Assembly: GCA_963814805.1 (NCBI GenBank)
Contig: CAWFER010000011.1
Span: 62,001 to 126,000 of the forward strand
Reading direction: 5' to 3'
DNA from: AP-15 sp963814805
GTDB lineage: Bacteria > Pseudomonadota > Alphaproteobacteria > ATCC43930 > CGMCC-115725
DNA length: 64,000 nucleotides
In this document: positions 33,007 to 40,170 of the stretch, one piece after another
Layout: every line of letters starts with the position of its first letter
Position numbering within the stretch: the first letter of the stretch is position 1
Notes under the pieces: generated by a model
What the model was told of the DNA's origin: nothing
What the model saw: only the letters and a program-made list of their open reading frames with translations
Database searches by the model: none
Position numbers and translations under genes: made by a program

Positions 33007-33026
33007 TACCAAAAATATGTTTGGTA
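33007..33026. promoter_or_regulatory. Dyad symmetry next to the sigma-54 promoter (possible operator)
   Basis: TACCAAA-AATATG-TTTGGTA is a perfect 7-bp inverted repeat with a 6-bp spacer. It abuts the -24 element on its upstream side. A second inverted element AACAA-N4-TTGTT partly follows it. The position is closer than usual for an enhancer-binding site, so a repressor site or accidental dyad are alternatives. Confidence 0.35.
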
Positions 33027-33117
33027 ACAAATGGTTGTTAGAATTTATAAGATCAGGGTCCGTGCCGGGACCGGCAATGTGTAAATTTTCCCGACGATGC
33101 GCCGCGGTGGTTCCCGA

Positions 33118-33993
33118 TCAAGGCGCGGTCGGCCGAGCGCGGAGGCTGTGCCGGGCGGGGGTCCGCGGCATCGTGCGGAACAGCAGCGACAGCAGCTGCG
33201 CGTCTCGGCGGACGGCTGACGGCAGCGCCTCGGCTTCGATCCATGGTCCGGCAGGCGCGGCCGAGCGGGGCGGGATCCAGTGAATCTGGTAAAGCGGCAG
33301 CAGCCTCGAGTGCGCCGCCCGGATCCGGGCCGGAAGGATTTCGCGCAGCGCCGTGCGCAGTTCGTCGAAACTCCACGAGGCGCGCAGCGAATTGCGGGAA
33401 TCCTCGCAAAAGGCCGGGCTCGCATCGGGTGTAAAGATTTCCGGCACATCCTCGGCGGTGCGCTGCCGGCGCGGTCGCACATGGTCGAAAATCCACAGCC
33501 GCGTGTCCCGGTCTTCGAGCGCGGCGGCTATTTCGCGCAAGCAGGCGAAAAGCTCGTCGCGGGTGGCCAGGTGATGCAGCGAGAAGATGCTGGTGACGAG
33601 GTCGGTCCGGGCCGGGACAAGCTTGCGGAATTCCCGCATATCGCCGCATTGCAGGCGCACCCGGCCGTCGAGCCCGGTGCCGGCCAGATGCCGCCGCCCA
33701 AGGCGCACCATCTCTTCGGAGAAGTCGAGCCCGAGGATGGTGAGATCTGGCCGATGCGCCGCAAGGTGCGCGAGAAAGCGCCCGCTGCCGCAGCCGAGGT
33801 CGACGATGTGCGCGCCGCGCGGCGCAAGGCGGTGGATCGCCAGGGCGTTGAAGCGATAGATCGGCAGCAGGCTCGTTTTTCCCTGTTCGTCGAATCCCGC
33901 TATGCTTGCGGCCGAATCCATGACGGCGGTCGGTTCAGGGGTTCGCGCCAGGGAACGCGGCAGGACGGTTTCGCACAGCATCAGCCGCAGCAT
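33118..33993 (-). CDS. Class I SAM-dependent methyltransferase
   Basis: A 291-residue protein from ATG 33993 with GAAGG upstream. The SAM-binding motif I is IVDLGCGSGRFLAHLAA, motif II is TILGLDFSEEMV, and motif IV region is TDLVTSIFSLHHLATRDEL. The N-terminus MLRLMLCETVLPRSLAR plus SLLPIYRFNALAIHRLAP is shared with methyltransferases that I have seen in similar loci. The start is set here because longer frames run into the divergent membrane-protein gene. The acceptor substrate is unknown; proximity to PEP-CTERM and acyltransferase genes hints at cell-surface lipid or polymer modification. Confidence 0.78.
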   Translation of the reverse strand: MLRLMLCETVLPRSLARTPEPTAVMDSAASIAGFDEQGKTSLLPIYRFNALAIHRLAPRGAHIVDLGCGSGRFLAHLAAHRPDLTILGLDFSEEMVRLGRRHLAGTGLDGRVRLQCGDMREFRKLVPARTDLVTSIFSLHHLATRDELFACLREIAAALEDRDTRLWIFDHVRPRRQRTAEDVPEIFTPDASPAFCEDSRNSLRASWSFDELRTALREILPARIRAAHSRLLPLYQIHWIPPRSAAPAGPWIEAEALPSAVRRDAQLLSLLFRTMPRTPARHSLRARPTAP

Positions 33994-34123
33994 CCGCAAG
34001 GCCTTCGATCCGGACCCCAGCCGCGCCCCGTGTGGTTGTCTCGACGCCGCCGGCAGGGTTTTCTCGCTCCAGAATGCCCGGGCGTAAACCCGAATTGGCC
34101 GCCGCTCCTGCGCTAGAAAAGCA

Positions 34124-34861
34124 GTGAAAGGTTTCCGGAACCTATCTCTCCCGTTCGGTTTGCGCCGGATCCGCATGACGCTGGCCGCGCAGCTATTGGC
34201 GACGGCTGCGATCCTGGGCTGGGTTCCGGGCAATCCGGCCAAGCTGCTGACGATGTTGATCGTCTGGGGGCTGGGCTTTGGCCGCATTCGGGCGGCCGAG
34301 TGGCTGGCGATGGCCGGCGTCGATCTTTTTTTCGTGGTGATGAATGTCGCGGCGTTGAACCGGGGCGTCTTCGCCTTCGACCATCCCGATTTGCTCGGCA
34401 TGCCGGTCTACGAATATCTGATGTGGGGGTTCTATACGCTCCACACGATCCGTTTTCTCGACGGCGCGGCGCCTCGCGGCAGGCTGGCGCTCGCGTTGGC
34501 TGCGGCCGTGGTCTTCGCGCTGCCGTTTGCCTTGATTGCCGATCCGACGGCGCTGCTGGCGGTCTGCGGGCTCATGCTCGCCACCGGTCTCGGGCTGTTT
34601 CGCCAGCCGATGGACTTCGCCTATGCCGGCTACATGGCCGCGGTGGGAGGGCTGATCGAATATGTCGGGGTGTCGACTGGGCAATGGCACTACCGCGGCC
34701 AAAATTACGGCGGAGTTCCGCTGTGGTCCTTCGTTATGTGGGCCGGGGTCGGCCTATTCACGCGGCGCCTGATCCTGCCCGTGCTGGCGCGTCCCGCCGC
34801 CGGTAACGGGAATTCGCCGCCGCCAGGCGCCGCGGCCGACCGGGCAGGGCCGCAACCATGA
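34124..34861 (+). CDS. Polytopic membrane protein of unknown function
   Basis: About 245 residues with seven or so hydrophobic helices, from GTG 34124 (an ATG at 34175 is an alternative). Conserved-looking loops are FDHPDLLGMPVYEYLMWGFY and STGQWHYRGQNYGGVPLWSF, with several Trp/Tyr/His that could line a membrane active site. It is not an exosortase: no Cys-Ser-Gly-type catalytic motif with downstream Arg and His is seen. The W-x-Y plus GVPLW pattern recalls carotenoid-related membrane hydratases, a weak resemblance. It lies between the divergent methyltransferase and the convergent exosortase-associated acyltransferase. Confidence 0.6.
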   Translation: MKGFRNLSLPFGLRRIRMTLAAQLLATAAILGWVPGNPAKLLTMLIVWGLGFGRIRAAEWLAMAGVDLFFVVMNVAALNRGVFAFDHPDLLGMPVYEYLMWGFYTLHTIRFLDGAAPRGRLALALAAAVVFALPFALIADPTALLAVCGLMLATGLGLFRQPMDFAYAGYMAAVGGLIEYVGVSTGQWHYRGQNYGGVPLWSFVMWAGVGLFTRRLILPVLARPAAGNGNSPPPGAAADRAGPQP

Positions 34862-34886
34862 CGACGATCGCGCCACGCGGGATCGG

Positions 34887-35732
34887 TCAGGCGGTTCGCC
34901 GCCCAAAATCGGTGGCGACGTCCCAAAGCTCGCGACGGCAGTCCTTGACGCGGTCGACCAGGCGGGCCACCGCCGCCCAGCCCGGCTGGCGCAAGCCATG
35001 ATGCTGAACCGGCCCGCCGATCGGGTGGAATTCGATGCCGAGACGTCGCAGTAATCGCAACAGCGCCGGCTCCATCATCGCGACGATATGGGTGATTTCG
35101 CCGGCCAAGGTCATCATCAGGACCGCCTGGATCAGGCCAAAGGTCACCAGCGGCGGCGCCGGCTCATAGCGCCCGCCGGCCCGCAACGCCGGGCCATCAG
35201 CGTGACGCCAGCCCGCTTCGAGCGGTTGGCGCAACACCTTGGCGATCGCAAATCGAGAGATCTCGGCGGTGGCGGCGAGCGGTAGATCAAGCCGCCGCCG
35301 CTCGTTCGCCGCGATCATTTTGAGAGCCGGGAGCTCGTCGCCGGCGCGCGGCAGGATCAAACGCACGGTGCCCATGGCGCAGCCGGTCGCGCGATCGAGA
35401 ACGAGGAAGTGCAGCGATCGCGCATCGTCGCTATCCTGCTCGCGCCCGTCGGGATGCTCGCCCGCATCTTCGAAGCCGCGTTCCAGACAATAAACCTGAA
35501 ATCGAAGACGAAACACCTGGTCGAGCATGTCTTCTGAATTCGCACAAACAACAGTCAAACAATTCCCGAACCTATCTGCGATGCTTCGCTTAAACCGCAG
35601 CGAGCCGGAGCCCCGATTGCCGGGGCTAATCGGCTGCAGATCCGACAGGTCGGATCCCGCCTGGGCGGACGCGGCGCCGGCAAGCGGCGGCGGGAACGAT
35701 CTATGGTTTGCCGACGGCGCCACGGAATGCAT
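34887..35732 (-). CDS. PEP-CTERM/exosortase system-associated acyltransferase
   Basis: A 281-residue GNAT/FeeM-like protein. The start ATG 35732 follows GGGAG by 8 nt. The diagnostic segment is VFRLRFQVYCLERGFEDAGEHPDGREQDSDDA, typical of the acyltransferase found with exosortase gene sets and related to autoinducer/N-acyl amino acid synthases. Then come SLHFLVLDRATGCAMGTVRLILP and EISRFAIAKVLR. The role in PEP-CTERM systems is not established; transfer of an acyl chain from acyl-ACP to an amino acid is a guess from the fold. Its presence between two PEP-CTERM genes supports a functional locus even though no exosortase gene lies in this window. Confidence 0.82.
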   Translation of the reverse strand: MHSVAPSANHRSFPPPLAGAASAQAGSDLSDLQPISPGNRGSGSLRFKRSIADRFGNCLTVVCANSEDMLDQVFRLRFQVYCLERGFEDAGEHPDGREQDSDDARSLHFLVLDRATGCAMGTVRLILPRAGDELPALKMIAANERRRLDLPLAATAEISRFAIAKVLRQPLEAGWRHADGPALRAGGRYEPAPPLVTFGLIQAVLMMTLAGEITHIVAMMEPALLRLLRRLGIEFHPIGGPVQHHGLRQPGWAAVARLVDRVKDCRRELWDVATDFGRRTA

Positions 35733-36758
35733 TGGTCTTACTCCCTGCTCAGCCTTGTTTGGACCGCGCCGACTAAGCGCGGACGAAAGCGATCGAACGA
35801 GCGGGCGGCCGGCGCAGCGCCGCGCAATTGCGGGCCCGCGCGTGGCAGCCTGACCGCCTACGGCCTAGCTTCGGCGCAGGCGGGGTGCGTAACGGGCGGC
35901 CTTTTCGGACGCGGCGGGCACCAGCGCGCGGTCGCCGACGGCGCATGCTGGGGCGAAAACTCTTGATGATCGGTTTACGAGGCGGGCGGCGGCTCGGACC
36001 GCCGCGTCCGTGCGCCATGGGGCCAGGCTTCGGATCGGCGGCTCGGCGCCCGTAGCCGCTCGCGCCGCCGCCTTCGCTCTCCGGGGCGGGCGGATTGCCG
36101 CGGAGCCGGTCGGCGGCCTTGCCTAATTGGGCCGACGAACCGCATCGGCGACCACCAGGTCGGTCCGATGGACCACCAACACAGCGCAATATACTTCCCC
36201 CAACATTGACTAAGATTTTCTGTCTAGCGCCGCGCTGTCGAAGGGAAGGAGGATGGTTCGTAAAAGGACGCGCGAAATCGGCCATGCCGCGAAACGGCAA
36301 GTCAGCCCTACAGCAACCTTGAGTTTCTCCGATCGCTACGCGCCTGTCAATTTAGCGATTATGTCAAAGATCAGGCAAGCAGCTTTTTCCGCTCGCCGCC
36401 TGCCGCTCCTTATCCGCGAAGGGCGAGGACCGGCTAGACTGGCCGACGGTTGTTTCGAGATCGTGACGGTTCAACATTTTGCCGGCTGCCCTTCGCGCCC
36501 TGCGGCAAATCTCTCGGCTTGGCCAAGATCCGCCTCGCATGGCCGAGGAGCGCGCGCTTCGCCTCAGTTCGGCAGGGCTTTGCGCGGCGGGTTTGCCGCC
36601 ACATCACCGGCGTGTCGGAATTCTTTACGTCGGCCAAATGGCCGGGTTTTGGCACTCTGTTGATATCATTGAAACTTTGACGCGACGCTCGGCGCGAGGC
36701 ACGGAAAGCCTGTCGGATTTCTTAACACCAGCGCCGCCGACGCCCGGACCTGTGTTAT
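35733..36758. other. Long intergenic region without a supported gene
   Basis: Open frames here are Arg/Pro-rich shadows without start sites or family resemblance. The stretch separates the acyltransferase from the second PEP-CTERM gene and becomes AT-rich from about 36650. A segment near 36600-36660 reads SEFFTSAKWPG in one frame, which I vaguely recall from other genomes and which may be a dispersed intergenic repeat; I cannot verify that here. Confidence 0.4.
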
Positions 36759-36771
36759 TAACCCATTGATT
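36759..36771 (-). promoter_or_regulatory. Candidate IHF-binding site
   Basis: On the minus strand the sequence AATCAATGGGTTA fits the IHF consensus WATCAANNNNTTR without mismatch. It sits about 20 bp upstream of the sigma-54 -24 element, roughly -50 from the expected start, where IHF commonly bends DNA for sigma-54 activators. Confidence 0.5.
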
Positions 36772-36789
36772 TATCATACGCCAAGCCGC

Positions 36790-36805
36790 TGGCACGGCGA
36801 TTGCT
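36790..36805 (+). promoter_or_regulatory. Sigma-54 (-24/-12) promoter of the second PEP-CTERM gene
   Basis: TGGCACGGCGATTGCT matches the sigma-54 consensus TGGCACG-N4-TTGCW at every defined position. It lies about 55 bp upstream of the ATG at 36860, with a consensus IHF site just upstream. PEP-CTERM genes in other bacteria are known to be controlled by the PrsK/PrsR two-component system acting with RpoN, so the context fits. Confidence 0.8.
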
Positions 36806-36859
36806 TTAAACATGATCGAAGGCATGGGCCGCTTCCGCGCCCTTTCTCAGGAGGTCAAG

Positions 36860-37513
36860 ATGAGGAAACTTGGACTAAGCCTACTCGGGGCCGCCGGGCT
36901 GGTGGCGGCCGCCGCGATCGGACCGGCTAACGCCGCCACCGTACCGAGCGGATCGCTGTCGGTCGGCGAAGCGATTGGGGCGACTGTTACCTTAACGCCG
37001 GGCCCGAATATCCTGGTGGGCACCACCGCCAAAACGATCAGCGCCCTAACATTAACCGCAGTGGGCGGCAATCTGGGCCTGGGCACCGGCGTCACGCCGG
37101 GCGCCACGGTGACGGTTAGCCCGCAGCCGATCCCGATCCCAACCGCCTTGCTTACCCCGACACCGATTTCCGAGTTGGTCACGGTCGGCAGCCTCACGGT
37201 CGATCTGACCACCGAGGAACTGGTGGCGCTGACCGCTCAGACCACATCGGTCGGCGGCGATCTGGCGCTCGATTTTGTCGGCACCTTCACCGACAGCAGC
37301 GGCGCCTTGTCGAACGCGACCGCATCGATGTCGGAGACTTGCACCCAGACCGCCGGTCCCTCGAGCAACCTGGTCAGCTGTTCCGACTCGATCGCGGTGC
37401 CTGGCATTCCGTTGCCTACCGTCCCGGAGCCGGCGTCTTTGGCACTGCTCGGCTCGGCCCTCGTCGGCTTCGGCGCGCTCCGCAGCCGCCGCAGCAACAA
37501 CAAGGCCGCGTAA
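36860..37513 (+). CDS. PEP-CTERM sorting-domain protein (second)
   Basis: A 217-residue secreted protein. The start at 36860 follows CAGGAGG by 6 nt. The signal peptide (MRKLGLSLLGAAGLVAAAAI) ends near ANAATVPS. The body is Thr/Val/Gly-rich and probably beta-rich, with a single CTQTAG...SCSDS Cys pair. The C-terminus is VPEPASLALLGSALVGFGAL followed by RSRRSNNKAA, a textbook PEP-CTERM signal with the PEP motif, helix and basic tail. It has its own sigma-54 promoter and terminator, so it is a single-gene transcript. Confidence 0.88.
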   Translation: MRKLGLSLLGAAGLVAAAAIGPANAATVPSGSLSVGEAIGATVTLTPGPNILVGTTAKTISALTLTAVGGNLGLGTGVTPGATVTVSPQPIPIPTALLTPTPISELVTVGSLTVDLTTEELVALTAQTTSVGGDLALDFVGTFTDSSGALSNATASMSETCTQTAGPSSNLVSCSDSIAVPGIPLPTVPEPASLALLGSALVGFGALRSRRSNNKAA

Positions 37514-37540
37514 GCGAAAAAATACTTCAGCTCGCGACGA

Positions 37541-37567
37541 AGCGGCGCCCTCAGGCGCCGCTTTTTT
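37541..37567 (+). terminator. Rho-independent terminator of the second PEP-CTERM gene
   Basis: A perfect 9-bp stem AGCGGCGCC / GGCGCCGCT with a CTCA loop is followed by TTTTT. It lies 27 bp after the stop codon. Confidence 0.85.
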
Positions 37568-37610
37568 ATGCCCGGCGGCGATGGCCGCCTCGGGCGTCAA
37601 TGGCGAAGTC

Positions 37611-38678
37611 TCACGACCGATGCGCTTTGTCCTCGCCCGGCGCGGCGATCGCGCCGATCGCGGCGAACAGCCGGGCCACCGGAGACCGCGAGAGCCCGCG
37701 GGTGATGAACACCAGCCGCGAGCGATGGTCGGGGTCCGGCCAATCCTCGAGCTCGACCGGCGGGTGGGCGGTGTGCTGCACCGCATGGACGACGACCGGG
37801 CCGCGGCACCCCTCGACCGCAAGGATGCCCTTGACCCGCAATAGATCGGGGCCGCGCAATGCGGTCAGCACCGCCATCGCCTGCTCGACCTCGGGCCACG
37901 ACAGCGGCCGCTCGAAGATCAGCGAAAAGCTTTCCAGCCCGTGCGTGTGCGCGTGGGCATGATCATGTTCGCCCGCTCCGGGATCGGCGCGCTGCGGCGC
38001 CGGCGGCGGCTCGTCGAGGACAAAGGCCGGGGCGATCGCGCCATGCTCGGCGATGCCGATCGGGGCCTGGCTCAGCCCGGCGATCCGCCGGGTCAGCCGG
38101 GCGATCGCCGCCGCATCGGCAAGGTCGGTCTTGGTCAGGACGATGCGGTCGGCCAGCGCCACCTGCTTTGCCGCTTCGGGCATGTGGTCGAGGTTGCCGG
38201 CGCCGGCGACCGCGTCGACCACGGTCACCAGCGCCTGCAGATGAAACTCGCGGCCGAGCGCGCGGTCGGTGGCGAAGGTCTGCAGGATCGGCCCCGGATC
38301 GGCGAGGCCCGAGGTTTCGACGATCACCCGTAGAAAGCTCGGCACAGCGCCCCGGACGCGGTCGGCGAACAGCGCGCGCAGCGTTTCCTGGAGGTCGGTG
38401 CGCACATTACAGCACAGGCACCCGTTGCCGAGCAGCACTGTGGCGTCGCTGCTGGCGCGCAGCAGGGCCTGATCGATGCCGATCTCGCCGAATTCGTTGA
38501 CGACGATCGCGGTGTTGGCGCCCTCGGGCGTATCCAAAAGGGCGCGGATCAGGGTGGTCTTGCCGGAGCCGAGAAAGCCGGTCACCGCGATGACCGGCAG
38601 CCGGGCCCCCCGCGCCCGGCGCTGGCGCCGTCCGAACGGCAGCGCCTCCTTGCCGGCGAACAGGCGTTCCGGCCCCAC
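37611..38678 (-). CDS. CobW/COG0523-family GTP-binding metallochaperone (second copy)
   Basis: A 355-residue G3E GTPase. Walker A is GFLGSGKTTL, the metal motif lies in GNGCLCCNVR, and specificity motif is LTKTD. A His-rich linker HDHAHAHTHG precedes the CobW C-terminal domain (DLLRVKGILAVEG, VQHTAHPP). The start is a GTG at 38678, 14 bp after the stop of the upstream LVIVD-repeat gene, so the two form an operon; longer starts would overlap that gene heavily. The His-rich loop suggests Zn, Co or Ni. It is closer to the usual CobW_C type than the copy at 3.5 kb. Confidence 0.88.
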   Translation of the reverse strand: MGPERLFAGKEALPFGRRQRRARGARLPVIAVTGFLGSGKTTLIRALLDTPEGANTAIVVNEFGEIGIDQALLRASSDATVLLGNGCLCCNVRTDLQETLRALFADRVRGAVPSFLRVIVETSGLADPGPILQTFATDRALGREFHLQALVTVVDAVAGAGNLDHMPEAAKQVALADRIVLTKTDLADAAAIARLTRRIAGLSQAPIGIAEHGAIAPAFVLDEPPPAPQRADPGAGEHDHAHAHTHGLESFSLIFERPLSWPEVEQAMAVLTALRGPDLLRVKGILAVEGCRGPVVVHAVQHTAHPPVELEDWPDPDHRSRLVFITRGLSRSPVARLFAAIGAIAAPGEDKAHRS

Positions 38679-38691
38679 TCGCGAGCCCGGC

Positions 38692-39909
38692 TCAGAAATC
38701 CATTTCGAGGGTGTAGAGGCCGCCGACGTGGCGGTCGACGGTGTAGACGATCTGGCGCTCGTCGACGAACACATCGTTGATCTGGATCGCCCCGCTCGGC
38801 GCCCGCTCCGGCGGCTCGGGGACGAAATAGCCGATCTCGGCCGGCTGATAGGGGTTCGAGGTGTCATAAGCGCGCAGGCCGCCGTTGAAATAGGTGGCGA
38901 GCACGATGCGGTCCGATTTCCAGGCATTCGGCTTTGGCAGGTTCTCGTAGAGGTTGTGCGCGCCATAACGGGCGCCGCGCCGCATATAGGTTTCAAGCGG
39001 CGGCAGCGGGCAGGTCGAGATCGGCACCGGGTTGGTCTCCTCCCGCCCGTCGACGACCCAGACGAGCTTCGGCCAGTCGGCGCCCTCGGTGCGGGTGCAC
39101 TCGTCGCTGACGATCAGCAGGCCGCGCTCGAAGAACGGCACCACGGTGTGGGTGAAGCCGAAATAAGGCGGATGGTAGTCCCAGCGCGACACCATTTTGG
39201 GGTGCGCCTTGTCGGCGATGTCGAGGATCACCAGCCCGCCGTCGATATAGCCCAGATAGGCGCGGTCGGGGCGCTCGGGATAGACGTTGGTGTTGTGCGG
39301 GCGAAAGCCGGTGTCGGCGTTTTCGGGATGGCGGGCCGGCGGCGGCGCGCTGTCGCCCTCGCGGGTGCCGGGCAACCACCAGCGGCCGACCTCTTGCGGC
39401 TTTGACGGGTTCTTCACGTCGATGATCCGATAGAACTGGTCGTCCTTCGGGTGGGTCGGCTGAAAGTCGGGCGCGCCCGAACTCATGTGGATGTACTCGC
39501 CGTCGGCGAACCACAGCTGATGGACGCCGCGCGAGGTCGGGCCGGAGCAATCGAAAAACGTGATCGAGCGCGGGTTTTCCGGAACCGAGATGTCGAACAG
39601 CTCGAACCCGGCCGGCTGCAGACCGGGCATCGTCGTCTGATAGGCGACCGCCATGACGTCGCCGACCGTCTCCAGCGAGTTCGAGCGCATATGCGATTGC
39701 GGCAGGTCGCGGCGGGCGACGATCTTGGGCGCGCGCGGGTCGCTGACGTCGACCGCGGTGAAATTCTTCGGCGCGCTCTCGTGGGCGAGCCACAGGATGC
39801 GCCGGCCGTCCTTGGCGATCTGGATCGACATGCCCTCGCCGATGCCGCCAAAGCCGTCGAGCTCGTGATGCGCCAGCTGCCGGAAATTCCAGATCGCGGT
39901 GTCGGCCAT
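38692..39909 (-). CDS. LVIVD-repeat beta-propeller protein
   Basis: A 405-residue protein. The start at ATG 39909 follows GGAGG by 8 nt. Repeats of the LVIVD type are visible: FTAVDVSDPRAPKIVARRDL, GFELFDISVPENPRSITFFD, YRIIDVKNPSKPQEVGRWWL, GGLVILDIADKAHPKMVSRW, LRAYDTSNPYQPAEIGYFVP. Such propellers mediate binding or, rarely, catalysis. No signal peptide is visible, so it is probably cytoplasmic. It shares an operon with the second CobW protein, which raises the possibility that it is a metal-dependent client; this is inference. Confidence 0.82.
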   Translation of the reverse strand: MADTAIWNFRQLAHHELDGFGGIGEGMSIQIAKDGRRILWLAHESAPKNFTAVDVSDPRAPKIVARRDLPQSHMRSNSLETVGDVMAVAYQTTMPGLQPAGFELFDISVPENPRSITFFDCSGPTSRGVHQLWFADGEYIHMSSGAPDFQPTHPKDDQFYRIIDVKNPSKPQEVGRWWLPGTREGDSAPPPARHPENADTGFRPHNTNVYPERPDRAYLGYIDGGLVILDIADKAHPKMVSRWDYHPPYFGFTHTVVPFFERGLLIVSDECTRTEGADWPKLVWVVDGREETNPVPISTCPLPPLETYMRRGARYGAHNLYENLPKPNAWKSDRIVLATYFNGGLRAYDTSNPYQPAEIGYFVPEPPERAPSGAIQINDVFVDERQIVYTVDRHVGGLYTLEMDF

Positions 39910-40170
39910 GTGTCTCACCTCCGTCAAGGGCGGGCGATGCTGTCGGCAAGGGCTGGGGGATATTACGGCATCGCCGACGATAGCGGAACTGCGCCGCTAT
40001 CCCGTCGGGACGGCTGGCGCTGCGGGTTGCTCGGGTTTGCCCACCAGTCGACGTAAGGTTCTATCGGCCGCCTTTGACGCGCGCTAGGATAAACCGTCGG
40101 AAATCGCCGGACGGGCGAGCGAGATCCGATCGTTCGAATGCCCGCCGGACGGAAAAAGGGACGCGATCAG

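Noticed and set aside
34124..34861. Exosortase candidate
   Set aside because: It is polytopic and lies in the PEP-CTERM locus, but the exosortase catalytic Cys, Arg and His pattern is not present.
35773..36300. A 175-codon minus-strand frame
   Set aside because: Arg/Pro-rich with no start site or homology; typical random frame in GC-rich intergenic DNA.
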